In this document: positions 1-7,056 of the stretch, piece by piece
Position numbering within the stretch: the stretch's first letter is position 1
Layout: each line of letters opens with the position of its first letter
From: [Haemophilus] felis
Lineage (GTDB): Bacteria > Pseudomonadota > Gammaproteobacteria > Enterobacterales > Pasteurellaceae
DNA: 32,795 nucleotides
Direction: 5' to 3'
Assembly: GCA_002015125.1 (NCBI GenBank)
Contig: MUYB01000007.1
Coordinates: 74,587-107,381 of the forward strand
Notes under the pieces: generated by a model
Told to the model about the DNA's origin: nothing
The model's input: only the letters and a program-made list of their open reading frames with translations
The model's database searches: none
Made by a program: the position numbers and the translations under genes

Positions 1-2681
1 ATTTTAGTGATTTTATAGTCAGCAAAATTACCTGAGAACTCGGCAATATCTTCGCCTTCTCCTCCATCTAAATAATCATCACCCCCTTCACCAAGCAAGG
101 TATCCGCCCCTTCGCCACCATATAACATATCATCGTCAGAGCCACCGAAAAGGACATCATCGCCCTCATCGCCAAATAAACGGTCATTGCCTCGATGCCC
201 ACGAATTAAATCTTTTCCCTCATTGCCTGAAATAAAATCATCACCGTTTTCGCCTGATAACGCATCATTGGCGATACTGCCGATGATGGTATCGTTGCCA
301 TCGCCTCCACGTACGAAAACAGAATAATTGCCTGAAGACACAAAGACATCATTGCCTCGTCCGCCATGAGCGATTTCAATTTCAGCCGCACCAAGGTCTA
401 AACTGACCCCTTTATTGCCCACTACTTGCACAATATCATCACCCTTACCGCCATGAATATTCTCTGGCAAATCATCACCATCAATCAATAACACATCATT
501 ACCATCACCGCCAAAGAAAGTATCGGAACCGCCGCCACCAGCAAGCCAGTTATCTTGCTCATCGCCTCGTAGGGTATCATTACCGTTGCCTGCTTGAATG
601 TTCATCACCCCAAGTTTTTTCGCTTCTAGGGCGCGAGCTTGGTTGCCCTCCGCCGTAAAGCTACTGGTTTTGGCTAACACCCCAGCAGCTTCAGTCACAG
701 TCTTTTTACCACCGCTAACATTAGTAATCGTATGCCCTCTTGGATTAGCTAAAAAGTTGACGGCGGCGGCTTCGTGCTTTTTACCATTGCGAGTAAAATA
801 ACCCTTAGCTAATAATTCATTGCCGAAAAAGAGTTGACCACCTGCATTTTCATAAGCAAGGTCAATAGCGGTAATTTTCAAACTCGATAAGGTTTTTAGT
901 TCTCCTGCATCTGTGACCCCATTATGATTTTTATCTTGCCACACACGCACCACATTAAAATCCCTGTCTTTGCTATCAAATACATTATCTTTATTGCTGT
1001 CTAAACTTTTTAACGCCTCAAAACCATTAGCAAAAGGCTTTTCACCTGCTTCGCCATTACGTCCTGCTCGCCCTGCATAATATTCGGAAAACACTTCCGA
1101 TATATTGTCGATTTTGCCGTTGTTGTTTAAATCCTTTACCAACAAGCCATCTTGATTGCTTAACCAACCTGTCTCTTCCAAAGAACCACCGTCATTATCA
1201 ATATCAAATAATACTGGTTTTTCGGTATAACTCACCGCTCTTGCGCCATCGCCGTTTAAATCAAGGATAAGGGGATCAATTGCTTTTTTGTGTGGGCTAC
1301 CTTGGAGTCTTGGTATTCTTGTACTGTTAGCATTAGGTGACGTTTTATTTGTAGCTTCATAAACTCTAATATCTATTGATTTATTTGGAACAAGGTTATG
1401 ATTAGCAACCTTTATGTCATCTGTTACAATCGCTACGGAGGCTAAATCTGCCGTTTTTGTGCTTTCATTGAGCGCTTGTTTGTTGAAACCGAGCGATAAA
1501 CGGTTTGTTACAGAAAAATAATCAAAGTCCACGTTTTTATCTTTGCTTATTTCAGATGATGGGGTAAGAGATAATCTATTTTTAGGTGTTATATTGCTAT
1601 TAGATGGGTCTGGCCAGTATCTATAATTACTAAATTTAGGTGTTATATTGCTACTAGATGGATCTGGCCAAGGTATATGCATTCTAAAATATTCTTTATT
1701 CTCAGTTAAAAACGATTTTCTAACATGGGTGAGTAACTTATCTTTACTAATGTTATCATTTTTAACTATAAAATTATCCAATATTTGATGTAGTTTACGA
1801 TCTGACTTGTCCGATCTTCCTAACAAAAAAAATTCATAATGTTCACGTGCTGTATTATATAACTTAATACTTTCTTCATAACTAAGATTATAGTTTCCTC
1901 TTATATTTTCGACATCTTCCATCGGTTCTACAAAGTATTTAATGGAATGATTACCAAAAGTGCCATTATTAAAATAAATCGTTTTTCCATGTTGGTTATA
2001 AGGAAGAGCACTTGCAACTAATGATGGTCCATAACTTACAATGTTTATAACGCCATCTTTATTGCTGTTAAAAGTATTTCCTCCTTCGCTTGCTAGTTTT
2101 TCTAACAAAATTCTATTTTTAATCGAACCAGCAAATTTTGAATCTGGGACATCTGATATATAGCGAGATGCTGCATCCACATTTAAACTACCTTTCCAAA
2201 AAGATAATCCAGAACCATTAAATCCAATAGAACCTTGAGACAAATCTGTTGTGAAATGAATGGCATCACCTATTGTTTTACCTAAGCTATGTCCAACATT
2301 AATAAAAGGCTCATTGATAATTCCACTTCTAATTGCATCATTAACAAAACGTTTTGCATCTTCTACTTGTTGACGAGCAAGTCCTGTTAATACTAATTCC
2401 CCATCAGCTACAATATCTCTTGTGTCTTTTATAGAAAACTCTGTTCCTCTATTAGATAAAAAAATAACACCAGTTTTTTTATTTCTAACAAAGGTTCCCG
2501 AATAACCACTTGCTGTATTGGGTTTGTGGAGGAGAATTTCATAAGTATCTGTAAATTTTTTAGCTTGAGATTCAGATATTTTTTCATCAGTTAGGGCTTT
2601 CTTTGTTTTATCAATATCATTGATATCTGTAAACTTTCCATATGCAGCAGCAGCTAATAAAGCCATATTATCATTAGACAT
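1..2681 (-). CDS. RTX protein with lipase-like head and FrpC-type self-processing module (3' end beyond window)
   Basis: The frame is open from ATG at 2679-2681 to the window edge: 893 codons with no stop. Residues about 20-255 look like a class 3 lipase-type alpha/beta hydrolase, with RGTE at 78-81, a nucleophile elbow GHSLG with Ser132, and a candidate catalytic His245 in GNHS. No clear catalytic Asp is visible; the expected spot reads YGPSL. Residues about 345-375 hold two copies of a WPDPS-SNITPK unit. From Asp469-Pro470 a module resembling the self-processing module of Neisseria FrpC begins (DLNGDG, DIDNDG, DLNNNGKIDN, DSNKDNVFD, WQDKNHNG calcium loops). About twelve glycine-rich RTX nonapeptides follow (GGDGNDVLL, GGDGNDTII, GDEGDDVLF and others), then FSGNFADY, typical of the end of an RTX block. 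By family it would be a type I-secreted, calcium-folded effector; no secretion genes lie in the window. The substrate is unknown. Confidence 0.85.
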   Translation of the reverse strand, partial: MSNDNMALLAAAAYGKFTDINDIDKTKKALTDEKISESQAKKFTDTYEILLHKPNTASGYSGTFVRNKKTGVIFLSNRGTEFSIKDTRDIVADGELVLTGLARQQVEDAKRFVNDAIRSGIINEPFINVGHSLGKTIGDAIHFTTDLSQGSIGFNGSGLSFWKGSLNVDAASRYISDVPDSKFAGSIKNRILLEKLASEGGNTFNSNKDGVINIVSYGPSLVASALPYNQHGKTIYFNNGTFGNHSIKYFVEPMEDVENIRGNYNLSYEESIKLYNTAREHYEFFLLGRSDKSDRKLHQILDNFIVKNDNISKDKLLTHVRKSFLTENKEYFRMHIPWPDPSSSNITPKFSNYRYWPDPSNSNITPKNRLSLTPSSEISKDKNVDFDYFSVTNRLSLGFNKQALNESTKTADLASVAIVTDDIKVANHNLVPNKSIDIRVYEATNKTSPNANSTRIPRLQGSPHKKAIDPLILDLNGDGARAVSYTEKPVLFDIDNDGGSLEETGWLSNQDGLLVKDLNNNGKIDNISEVFSEYYAGRAGRNGEAGEKPFANGFEALKSLDSNKDNVFDSKDRDFNVVRVWQDKNHNGVTDAGELKTLSSLKITAIDLAYENAGGQLFFGNELLAKGYFTRNGKKHEAAAVNFLANPRGHTITNVSGGKKTVTEAAGVLAKTSSFTAEGNQARALEAKKLGVMNIQAGNGNDTLRGDEQDNWLAGGGGSDTFFGGDGNDVLLIDGDDLPENIHGGKGDDIVQVVGNKGVSLDLGAAEIEIAHGGRGNDVFVSSGNYSVFVRGGDGNDTIIGSIANDALSGENGDDFISGNEGKDLIRGHRGNDRLFGDEGDDVLFGGSDDDMLYGGEGADTLLGEGGDDYLDGGEGEDIAEFSGNFADYKITK
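541..1277 (-). repeat. Duplicated self-processing/RTX block, copy 1
   Basis: This 737-nt block aligns with 3758-4494 at a constant offset of 3217 nt and no net insertion or deletion. It encodes the region from the Asp-Pro site to the first RTX repeats. Identity is highest at about 955-1215, where only scattered single-base differences occur. It falls to moderate around 600-720, where the linker sequence differs. Confidence 0.85.
1581..1670 (-). repeat. Two-copy 36-nt repeat, 54-nt period
   Basis: Copies at 1581-1616 and 1635-1670 differ at only a few bases. They encode WPDPSNSNITPK and WPDPSSSNITPK, spaced 18 residues apart, in the proline-rich linker between the lipase-like head and the self-processing module. 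In-frame repeats of this kind can change copy number without breaking the gene. Confidence 0.75.
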
Positions 2682-2697
2682 AGTTTTACCTCACTAT

Positions 2698-3276
2698 TTA
2701 TTTTAAATAATCCTCTATAAGAGCTGAACCTTCCGAAATAGCATTTTCATTGCATTTAAAACTTCCAGCTAGTCCAGAAAATGGATCTCTGAAATATCCA
2801 GCAATAAAATGATACTGTACTACAGTCCTTTTAAGGTGCTGATCGTATAGCACAAAAGTATTATGACCAAGTATCTTCGCTGGATTTATATATGAGTATG
2901 AATTTAAGTAAGGATACTTATTATTCACTGAACTTAAAGAATGCTTATTTCCATTAAAATACATCACAGGCTGATATAACCCTTGATTTTTTATAAAAAA
3001 GGGATCTTTTTCAGGTTCCCCTTCAATAGTCGGATAATAGACCCACTCAGTATCTTTTAATGATTCATTAACGCCCGATAGTTTCCTCCATTCTTCAGGT
3101 GTTAAAAAAACTTCTACTTCTTTGCCTTTCCACATATCACAACGGTATGGCGTGATAATTTGAACAAGAAATATATCGAAAAAAACAACAAAGAATAAAA
3201 GCGGAAGCATTAGAAACACGCAACAACAAGGATGTTTGCGAAAATGCTGTTTTAACCTACTAAAAAAATTAAACAT
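2698..3276 (-). CDS. Membrane-anchored protein paired with the RTX lipase-like gene; candidate immunity protein
   Basis: This is a 192-residue protein of unrecognised family. A basic N-terminus (RLKQHFRKH) precedes one strongly hydrophobic segment at about residues 15-42 (CCCVFLMLPLLFFVVFF...), so it is probably anchored in the inner membrane with the remaining 150 residues in the periplasm. That part is rich in aromatic residues, with a few cysteines. The gene ends 16 nt before the start of the RTX lipase-like gene on the same strand, so the two are probably cotranscribed. A single-TM protein of this size next to a secreted lipase-like effector would fit a cognate immunity or accessory factor. 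That is an inference from position and topology only; it shows no lipobox like FrpD, the partner of FrpC. The start ATG at 3276 has GGTGGCAG upstream as a ribosome site. Confidence 0.75.
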   Translation of the reverse strand: MFNFFSRLKQHFRKHPCCCVFLMLPLLFFVVFFDIFLVQIITPYRCDMWKGKEVEVFLTPEEWRKLSGVNESLKDTEWVYYPTIEGEPEKDPFFIKNQGLYQPVMYFNGNKHSLSSVNNKYPYLNSYSYINPAKILGHNTFVLYDQHLKRTVVQYHFIAGYFRDPFSGLAGSFKCNENAISEGSALIEDYLK

Positions 3277-3378
3277 TATTCTGCCACCTTTACTATGGGT
3301 TTTTTAGGAATAAATTGGATAAAGGAAATATGCTTATAACACAGTTAATGAGGATATAAAACAACCAAATGCTAAATT

Positions 3379-3394
3379 TGTGATCTGTCTCGCA
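3379..3394. promoter_or_regulatory. CRP-like site upstream of the 192-aa gene
   Basis: TGTGA-N6-TCGCA differs from the CRP consensus TGTGA-N6-TCACA at one base. It lies about 100 nt upstream of the 192-residue gene, in the 183-nt gap between the two RTX modules. I could not place a convincing -35/-10 pair with it, so its role is uncertain. Confidence 0.3.
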
Positions 3395-3459
3395 GTTTAT
3401 TTTACAAAAAGTTAAATGATGTTTAATTAGGTTTTAATGAGGGGGGATTAAATAGTTAT

Positions 3460-5070
3460 TTAGGCTTGAAGGGAGGGGAGTGTCTGCCTAAAATTATCCC
3501 TATGCCCCCAGCTATGATTAGCAACATCATAGCGTTTCATTTTATTTAAACTAGTGACATCTGCCCCCACCCAATGGCTAGCCACTTTGGCATTATAGGC
3601 AATACCCACACCACCTTCACCATTACGCTCTGCCACCATAATCCCAGCCACTTCCGTTGCGTGTTTGCTGAATACTTTGTCTTCTTCTTGACGTTTATAT
3701 TCGTAAAACACATCATTGCCATCTCCGCCATAGAACGTATCAGCACCACCTCCACCAGCAAGCCAGTTATCCTTAGCATCTCCTCGTAAAACATCATTAC
3801 CATTACCAGCTTGGATATTTTCAACACCTAATGTCACCGCACTTAAATCCCGATTCACATCATCAACGGCTGTCCAACCTGTCGTGCCCTGAATTAACCC
3901 CGAGGCTTCCGTCACGGTTTTCTTACCGCCATTGGCATTGCTAATACGATGTCCTCTTGGATTGGCTAAAAAGTTTACCGCCACCACTTCTTGTTGTTTG
4001 CCATTACGTGTAAAACTGCCCTTTGCTAATAATTCATTGCCATTAAAAAGTTGTCCGCCTTTCTCTTCATAATCTAATTTGATAGCGGTAATGCCTAATT
4101 GTTTAAGGGTTTTTAATTCTCCTGCATCTGTTATGCCATTGTGATTGGCATCTTGCCATACACGCACCGCATTAAAATCCCTGTCTTTGCTATCAAATAC
4201 ATTATCTTTATTGCTATCTAAACTTTTTAACGCCTCAAAACCATTAGCAAAAGGCTTTTCACCTGCTTCGCCATTACGTCCAGCTCGCCCTGCATAATAT
4301 TCAGAAAACACTTCCGACATATTGTCGATTTTGCCGTTGTTGTTTAAGTCTCTTACCAACAAACCGTCTTGATGACTTAACCAACCTGTTTCTTCCAAAG
4401 AACCACCGTCGTTGTCAATATCAAATAACACGGAAAAATCGTTATAACTCACCGCTTTAGCCCCATCGCCATTTAAATCTAAAATTAAAGGATCGACTGG
4501 CAAACTGGAATAACCAATTAAAGAAAAACGATTTAAATTAATGGGTTGGGGAATAGTACTTTTGCCAATACGATATTTAGATAAATCTAGAGGGTTATTG
4601 GAGAGATTGTAATTTGATACACGGAAGCCATCAGTGGCAGTGTTTGCTATCGAAACAGGAGAAGGTTTGGTGTAGATGTTTAAAAAAATTTTGTTTACCA
4701 AAGTGTAGAGTGAGGAAGTAAGATAAGTTGCATCATTCTCTGAATTTTTATCTACAACGGGCTTGTTGGTAAAGTCTAGTTTGTTGATTGGGGTTTTGTG
4801 TTCACCAAAGTTTTCTACATAAGATCTACCTAGCTGACCAATAATAAATTCAACTTGTTTTTTGGATAGATCTGCCAAAGTTGTTGTTTTATGTGGAAAA
4901 GTAGAGAGGCTGGAGCTACTATCTGAAGTATTTTTAAAAATATTCGGTTTTCTAATATAATCTATTTCATAAGGAAAACCTAATGGAAATGATGGATTAT
5001 AACGCTCTATTATATTATATCGAGCATTAATAATTTTACTTGCCTCAATAGCAAACTTTCTGAAATCCAT
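3460..5070 (-). CDS. RTX protein with FrpC-type self-processing module and a truncated subtilase tail
   Basis: This protein has 536 residues. Residues 1-190 form a head I do not recognise. At Asp193-Pro194 a module like the FrpC self-processing domain begins (LDLNGDG, DIDNDG, DLNNNGKIDN, DSNKDNVFDS, WQDANHNG), running to about residue 365. Only about three RTX repeats follow (GNGNDVLRG, GGGGADTFY, GGDGNDVFY). The sequence then passes into a piece of subtilisin/kexin-like protease: HATEVAG with candidate catalytic His470, GGVGIAYNAKVA, and NHSWG with a candidate oxyanion Asn518. It stops shortly after. The Asp motif that should precede the His and the GTS-type Ser motif that should follow are both absent, so protease activity is not expected, and the normal RTX C-terminus is missing. 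The gene looks like a rearranged or decaying product. The start is 10 nt after the 243-residue gene's stop, so they are likely cotranscribed. It could be nonfunctional. Confidence 0.8.
   Translation of the reverse strand: MDFRKFAIEASKIINARYNIIERYNPSFPLGFPYEIDYIRKPNIFKNTSDSSSSLSTFPHKTTTLADLSKKQVEFIIGQLGRSYVENFGEHKTPINKLDFTNKPVVDKNSENDATYLTSSLYTLVNKIFLNIYTKPSPVSIANTATDGFRVSNYNLSNNPLDLSKYRIGKSTIPQPINLNRFSLIGYSSLPVDPLILDLNGDGAKAVSYNDFSVLFDIDNDGGSLEETGWLSHQDGLLVRDLNNNGKIDNMSEVFSEYYAGRAGRNGEAGEKPFANGFEALKSLDSNKDNVFDSKDRDFNAVRVWQDANHNGITDAGELKTLKQLGITAIKLDYEEKGGQLFNGNELLAKGSFTRNGKQQEVVAVNFLANPRGHRISNANGGKKTVTEASGLIQGTTGWTAVDDVNRDLSAVTLGVENIQAGNGNDVLRGDAKDNWLAGGGGADTFYGGDGNDVFYEYKRQEEDKVFSKHATEVAGIMVAERNGEGGVGIAYNAKVASHWVGADVTSLNKMKRYDVANHSWGHRDNFRQTLPSLQA
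3463..3690 (-). other. Subtilase (S8) domain fragment fused to RTX repeats
   Basis: This part of the 536-residue gene encodes the His and Asn motifs of a subtilase (HATEVAG; ANHSWG) directly after an RTX repeat, without the Asp or Ser motifs. It reads as an internal remnant of a longer RTX-protease gene joined by deletion or recombination, followed by an unrelated short tail and stop. Confidence 0.65.
3758..4494 (-). repeat. Duplicated self-processing/RTX block, copy 2
   Basis: This is the partner of 541-1277, collinear with it over 737 nt. The left boundary is in the first RTX repeats and the right boundary is at the Asp-Pro codons. Beyond the Asp-Pro end the two genes share no obvious sequence, which places the exchange point at the head/self-processing junction. 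Confidence 0.85.
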
Positions 5071-5080
5071 GCTTTCATTA

Positions 5081-5812
5081 TTAATTTGAGGTATGATGTT
5101 TTAGCCAGTCAAACTCTGTACGATTTATTGTAATAAAACGATTATCTCCTCTATCATCAATAAACCTAATTTTCGTTGTTGCACTAGAACTATCCCTCAG
5201 TGCATATTGAACTATTTTATTCAAGATTGTAGGGATTTTATTACTTTTATAATCATAATTATCATCTAACGCTATAAATGAAAAATTTTGAATTTCACTT
5301 GGAATTCCATTTTTATCAATATAAAATTTAACATTTTTGTGTTCTATTTCTAAACTTGCTGAACCAAAAATCAAAGCATTGGCGGCATATCTATCATCGT
5401 TACTATTTGTTTTGTAATGGGATAAGACTAATTCGCCTTTCATGGCTTTATCATACAAGCTTTTTTTCTTAGTGTATTCTTCATACAGGGCGGTAAACTC
5501 ATACCCCGTTTTTATATTGTTATTTTCTTTTGGATGTGTAGGATATTTATATATAAGGTCAACCATATCTGCATAACTAATTTCTTTTCCTTTATAACTA
5601 GAAAAGTCAATTTTATTACCTTCAGTGTCAACTCCTGAAAAGAAACGAGAAAAAATCCTAAAAGAGGTTATGTTAATATTCTTAGCCGCAGTGTATTTAA
5701 AATAATCTGACATAGAAAACTCAACATTATAGCCAAGTTCCCTTGCGTATAAAACTTTAACAGCCAAGTCTTTATCATTTACATCTAATTTGATTGATTT
5801 TTCTTTGTTCAT
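5081..5812 (-). CDS. Hypothetical protein of the upstream RTX module
   Basis: This is a 243-residue protein of unrecognised family. It has no signal peptide or membrane segment and looks soluble, rich in Lys, Asn, Asp and Tyr, with a C-terminal half likely to be beta-rich (ASLEIEHKNVKFYIDKNG, then DDNYDYKS). Its ATG overlaps the stop of the 230-residue gene by 4 nt (ATGA), which suggests translational coupling, and its stop lies 10 nt before the 536-residue RTX gene. It may be a detached effector head, an immunity protein or a chaperone; the sequence does not decide. Base composition is clearly AT-rich compared with the housekeeping genes, which suggests acquisition. Confidence 0.7.
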   Translation of the reverse strand: MNKEKSIKLDVNDKDLAVKVLYARELGYNVEFSMSDYFKYTAAKNINITSFRIFSRFFSGVDTEGNKIDFSSYKGKEISYADMVDLIYKYPTHPKENNNIKTGYEFTALYEEYTKKKSLYDKAMKGELVLSHYKTNSNDDRYAANALIFGSASLEIEHKNVKFYIDKNGIPSEIQNFSFIALDDNYDYKSNKIPTILNKIVQYALRDSSSATTKIRFIDDRGDNRFITINRTEFDWLKHHTSN

Positions 5813-6501
5813 AAAGGATGTCCTAAATTAAAAATCGTCTCTCCACATTCTTTAATTCTATACTTCTTGATCACGGTATCAGAAATAGTATTCCACAAAT
5901 AGTTTTTATCTGGAAAGTATCCTATCATTGGACTAGCAACTAATTCTTTATTTTCTATTCTAAAACTATCTAATTTGTACAAGTAAATTCTCGTACTGGA
6001 GTAAAGATACAGTATATTGTTATTCTTTAAAATATCTATAAAGTTCAAATTGAATATAGATTTTTTGTCCATTTGAGATAATAGTTTATCACTATATTTT
6101 TCAAAGGTTTCAGCTAAGTCTGATGTTGACGGCATCATGTTGTTATTTATAATGATTCTTCCAATAAAGTTATTAAGAGTATTTTCATCGGTATTTTTAC
6201 TTGAGATAGATAGTTCGCAGGTTTTCATTTCAGGAAACTTGTTATATACAGATATGAAACGACAGTCTCCATTATTTTTTTCTTTTTCTATGTTAAGTAA
6301 AATTTCCCTAAAATAATTGTTAACCGCAACTTTTAATCTATAATCTTCATCATTTTCAATCCTTTCACAGTGCATTTTCATTCTTTCTTGAATTGATGGT
6401 TTATCATCTTGAATAAGAAAAATAAGAGAAACATAGATTAATACAATAACTATTTTTAATATCTCAAATTTTTTTAACTTTAACTTTCCAAAAAATTTCA
6501 T
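5809..6501 (-). CDS. Membrane-anchored hypothetical protein of the upstream RTX module
   Basis: This is a 230-residue protein, not recognised. A Lys-rich N-terminus is followed by one hydrophobic segment at about residues 15-31 (ILKIVIVLIYVSLIFLI) and then a long Lys/Glu/Asn-rich domain, probably periplasmic, with four or five cysteines (HCERIE, GDCRF, KTCELS, KECGE) that could form disulfides. It opens the module 230 aa - 243 aa - RTX, mirroring the membrane protein ahead of the lipase-like RTX gene. It is AT-rich. It begins 75 nt after recX ends, on the same strand, without a clear terminator between. An immunity or accessory role for the RTX protein is an inference from position only. Confidence 0.7.
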   Translation of the reverse strand: MKFFGKLKLKKFEILKIVIVLIYVSLIFLIQDDKPSIQERMKMHCERIENDEDYRLKVAVNNYFREILLNIEKEKNNGDCRFISVYNKFPEMKTCELSISSKNTDENTLNNFIGRIIINNNMMPSTSDLAETFEKYSDKLLSQMDKKSIFNLNFIDILKNNNILYLYSSTRIYLYKLDSFRIENKELVASPMIGYFPDKNYLWNTISDTVIKKYRIKECGETIFNLGHPL

Positions 6502-6576
6502 AGGTTGATTGCAATGTAAATGATCCGCTAACTTAATTCTTTTATCCTTAGCATATTTTAGTATAAATTCGCTGCT

Positions 6577-7035
6577 TCAAAAGTAGTTATCTTCTTCGCC
6601 TCGCCCCACATATTCCGCAAATTCCTCCGAATTAAACCCATGAGAAAGCATATAACGCCATACTTTTTGTTTTTGCTTTGGGTCTTTGAGGGTTGCGTAA
6701 TCGGGGAATTTCTTTTTGAGTGCAGCTAGCGCCAGCGCTTCCCAATCTAGCTCAGTATTGAGCAACGCAGTTTGAATATCTTCATTGCGTATGCCTTTGT
6801 TGTGTATGAGCTCTTGTTGAATGCGACGTAAACCGTAACCACGTTGAGCACGGTAATAGAGATAATTTTCCGTAAAACGTTGATCGTTTTGCCAATTTTT
6901 TTGTTGGCAATGGGCGATGGCGTCATCGATCTCTTGTTCTGAGAAATTTTTTTCCTGCATTTTGCAGCGGATTTCAAACTCGCTGTATTCACGGCGAGTC
7001 AGTAAATTGAGCACATAATTTAGCGCTAATGACAT
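6577..7035 (-). CDS. recX: Regulatory protein RecX
   Basis: This 152-residue protein has the RecX family pattern of repeated three-helix units: LLTRREYSEFEIRCKM near the N-terminus, then DDAIAHCQQKNWQNDQRFTENYL, RGYGLRRIQQEL and a C-terminal unit ending HGFNSEEFAEYV. RecX binds RecA filaments and limits RecA recombinase and coprotease activity in the cytoplasm. The length is normal for the family. Here it follows recQ by 21 nt on the same strand rather than sitting next to recA, so it is likely transcribed with cyaY and recQ. The ribosome site AAGGAATAACT precedes the ATG. Confidence 0.93.
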   Translation of the reverse strand: MSLALNYVLNLLTRREYSEFEIRCKMQEKNFSEQEIDDAIAHCQQKNWQNDQRFTENYLYYRAQRGYGLRRIQQELIHNKGIRNEDIQTALLNTELDWEALALAALKKKFPDYATLKDPKQKQKVWRYMLSHGFNSEEFAEYVGRGEEDNYF

Positions 7036-7056
7036 AGTTATTCCTTATGAGCCTAG

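Noticed and set aside
1..600. Regularly repeated short units that could suggest a CRISPR array or minisatellite
   Set aside because: The period is 27 nt in frame and encodes GGxGxDxxx calcium-binding nonapeptides; the units are not identical and have no spacers.
3460..5812. A frameshift joining the 243-residue and 536-residue genes into one RTX protein
   Set aside because: Each has its own start with a short gap of 10 nt and a proper stop; the sequence gives no evidence that a single base change would join one continuous domain.
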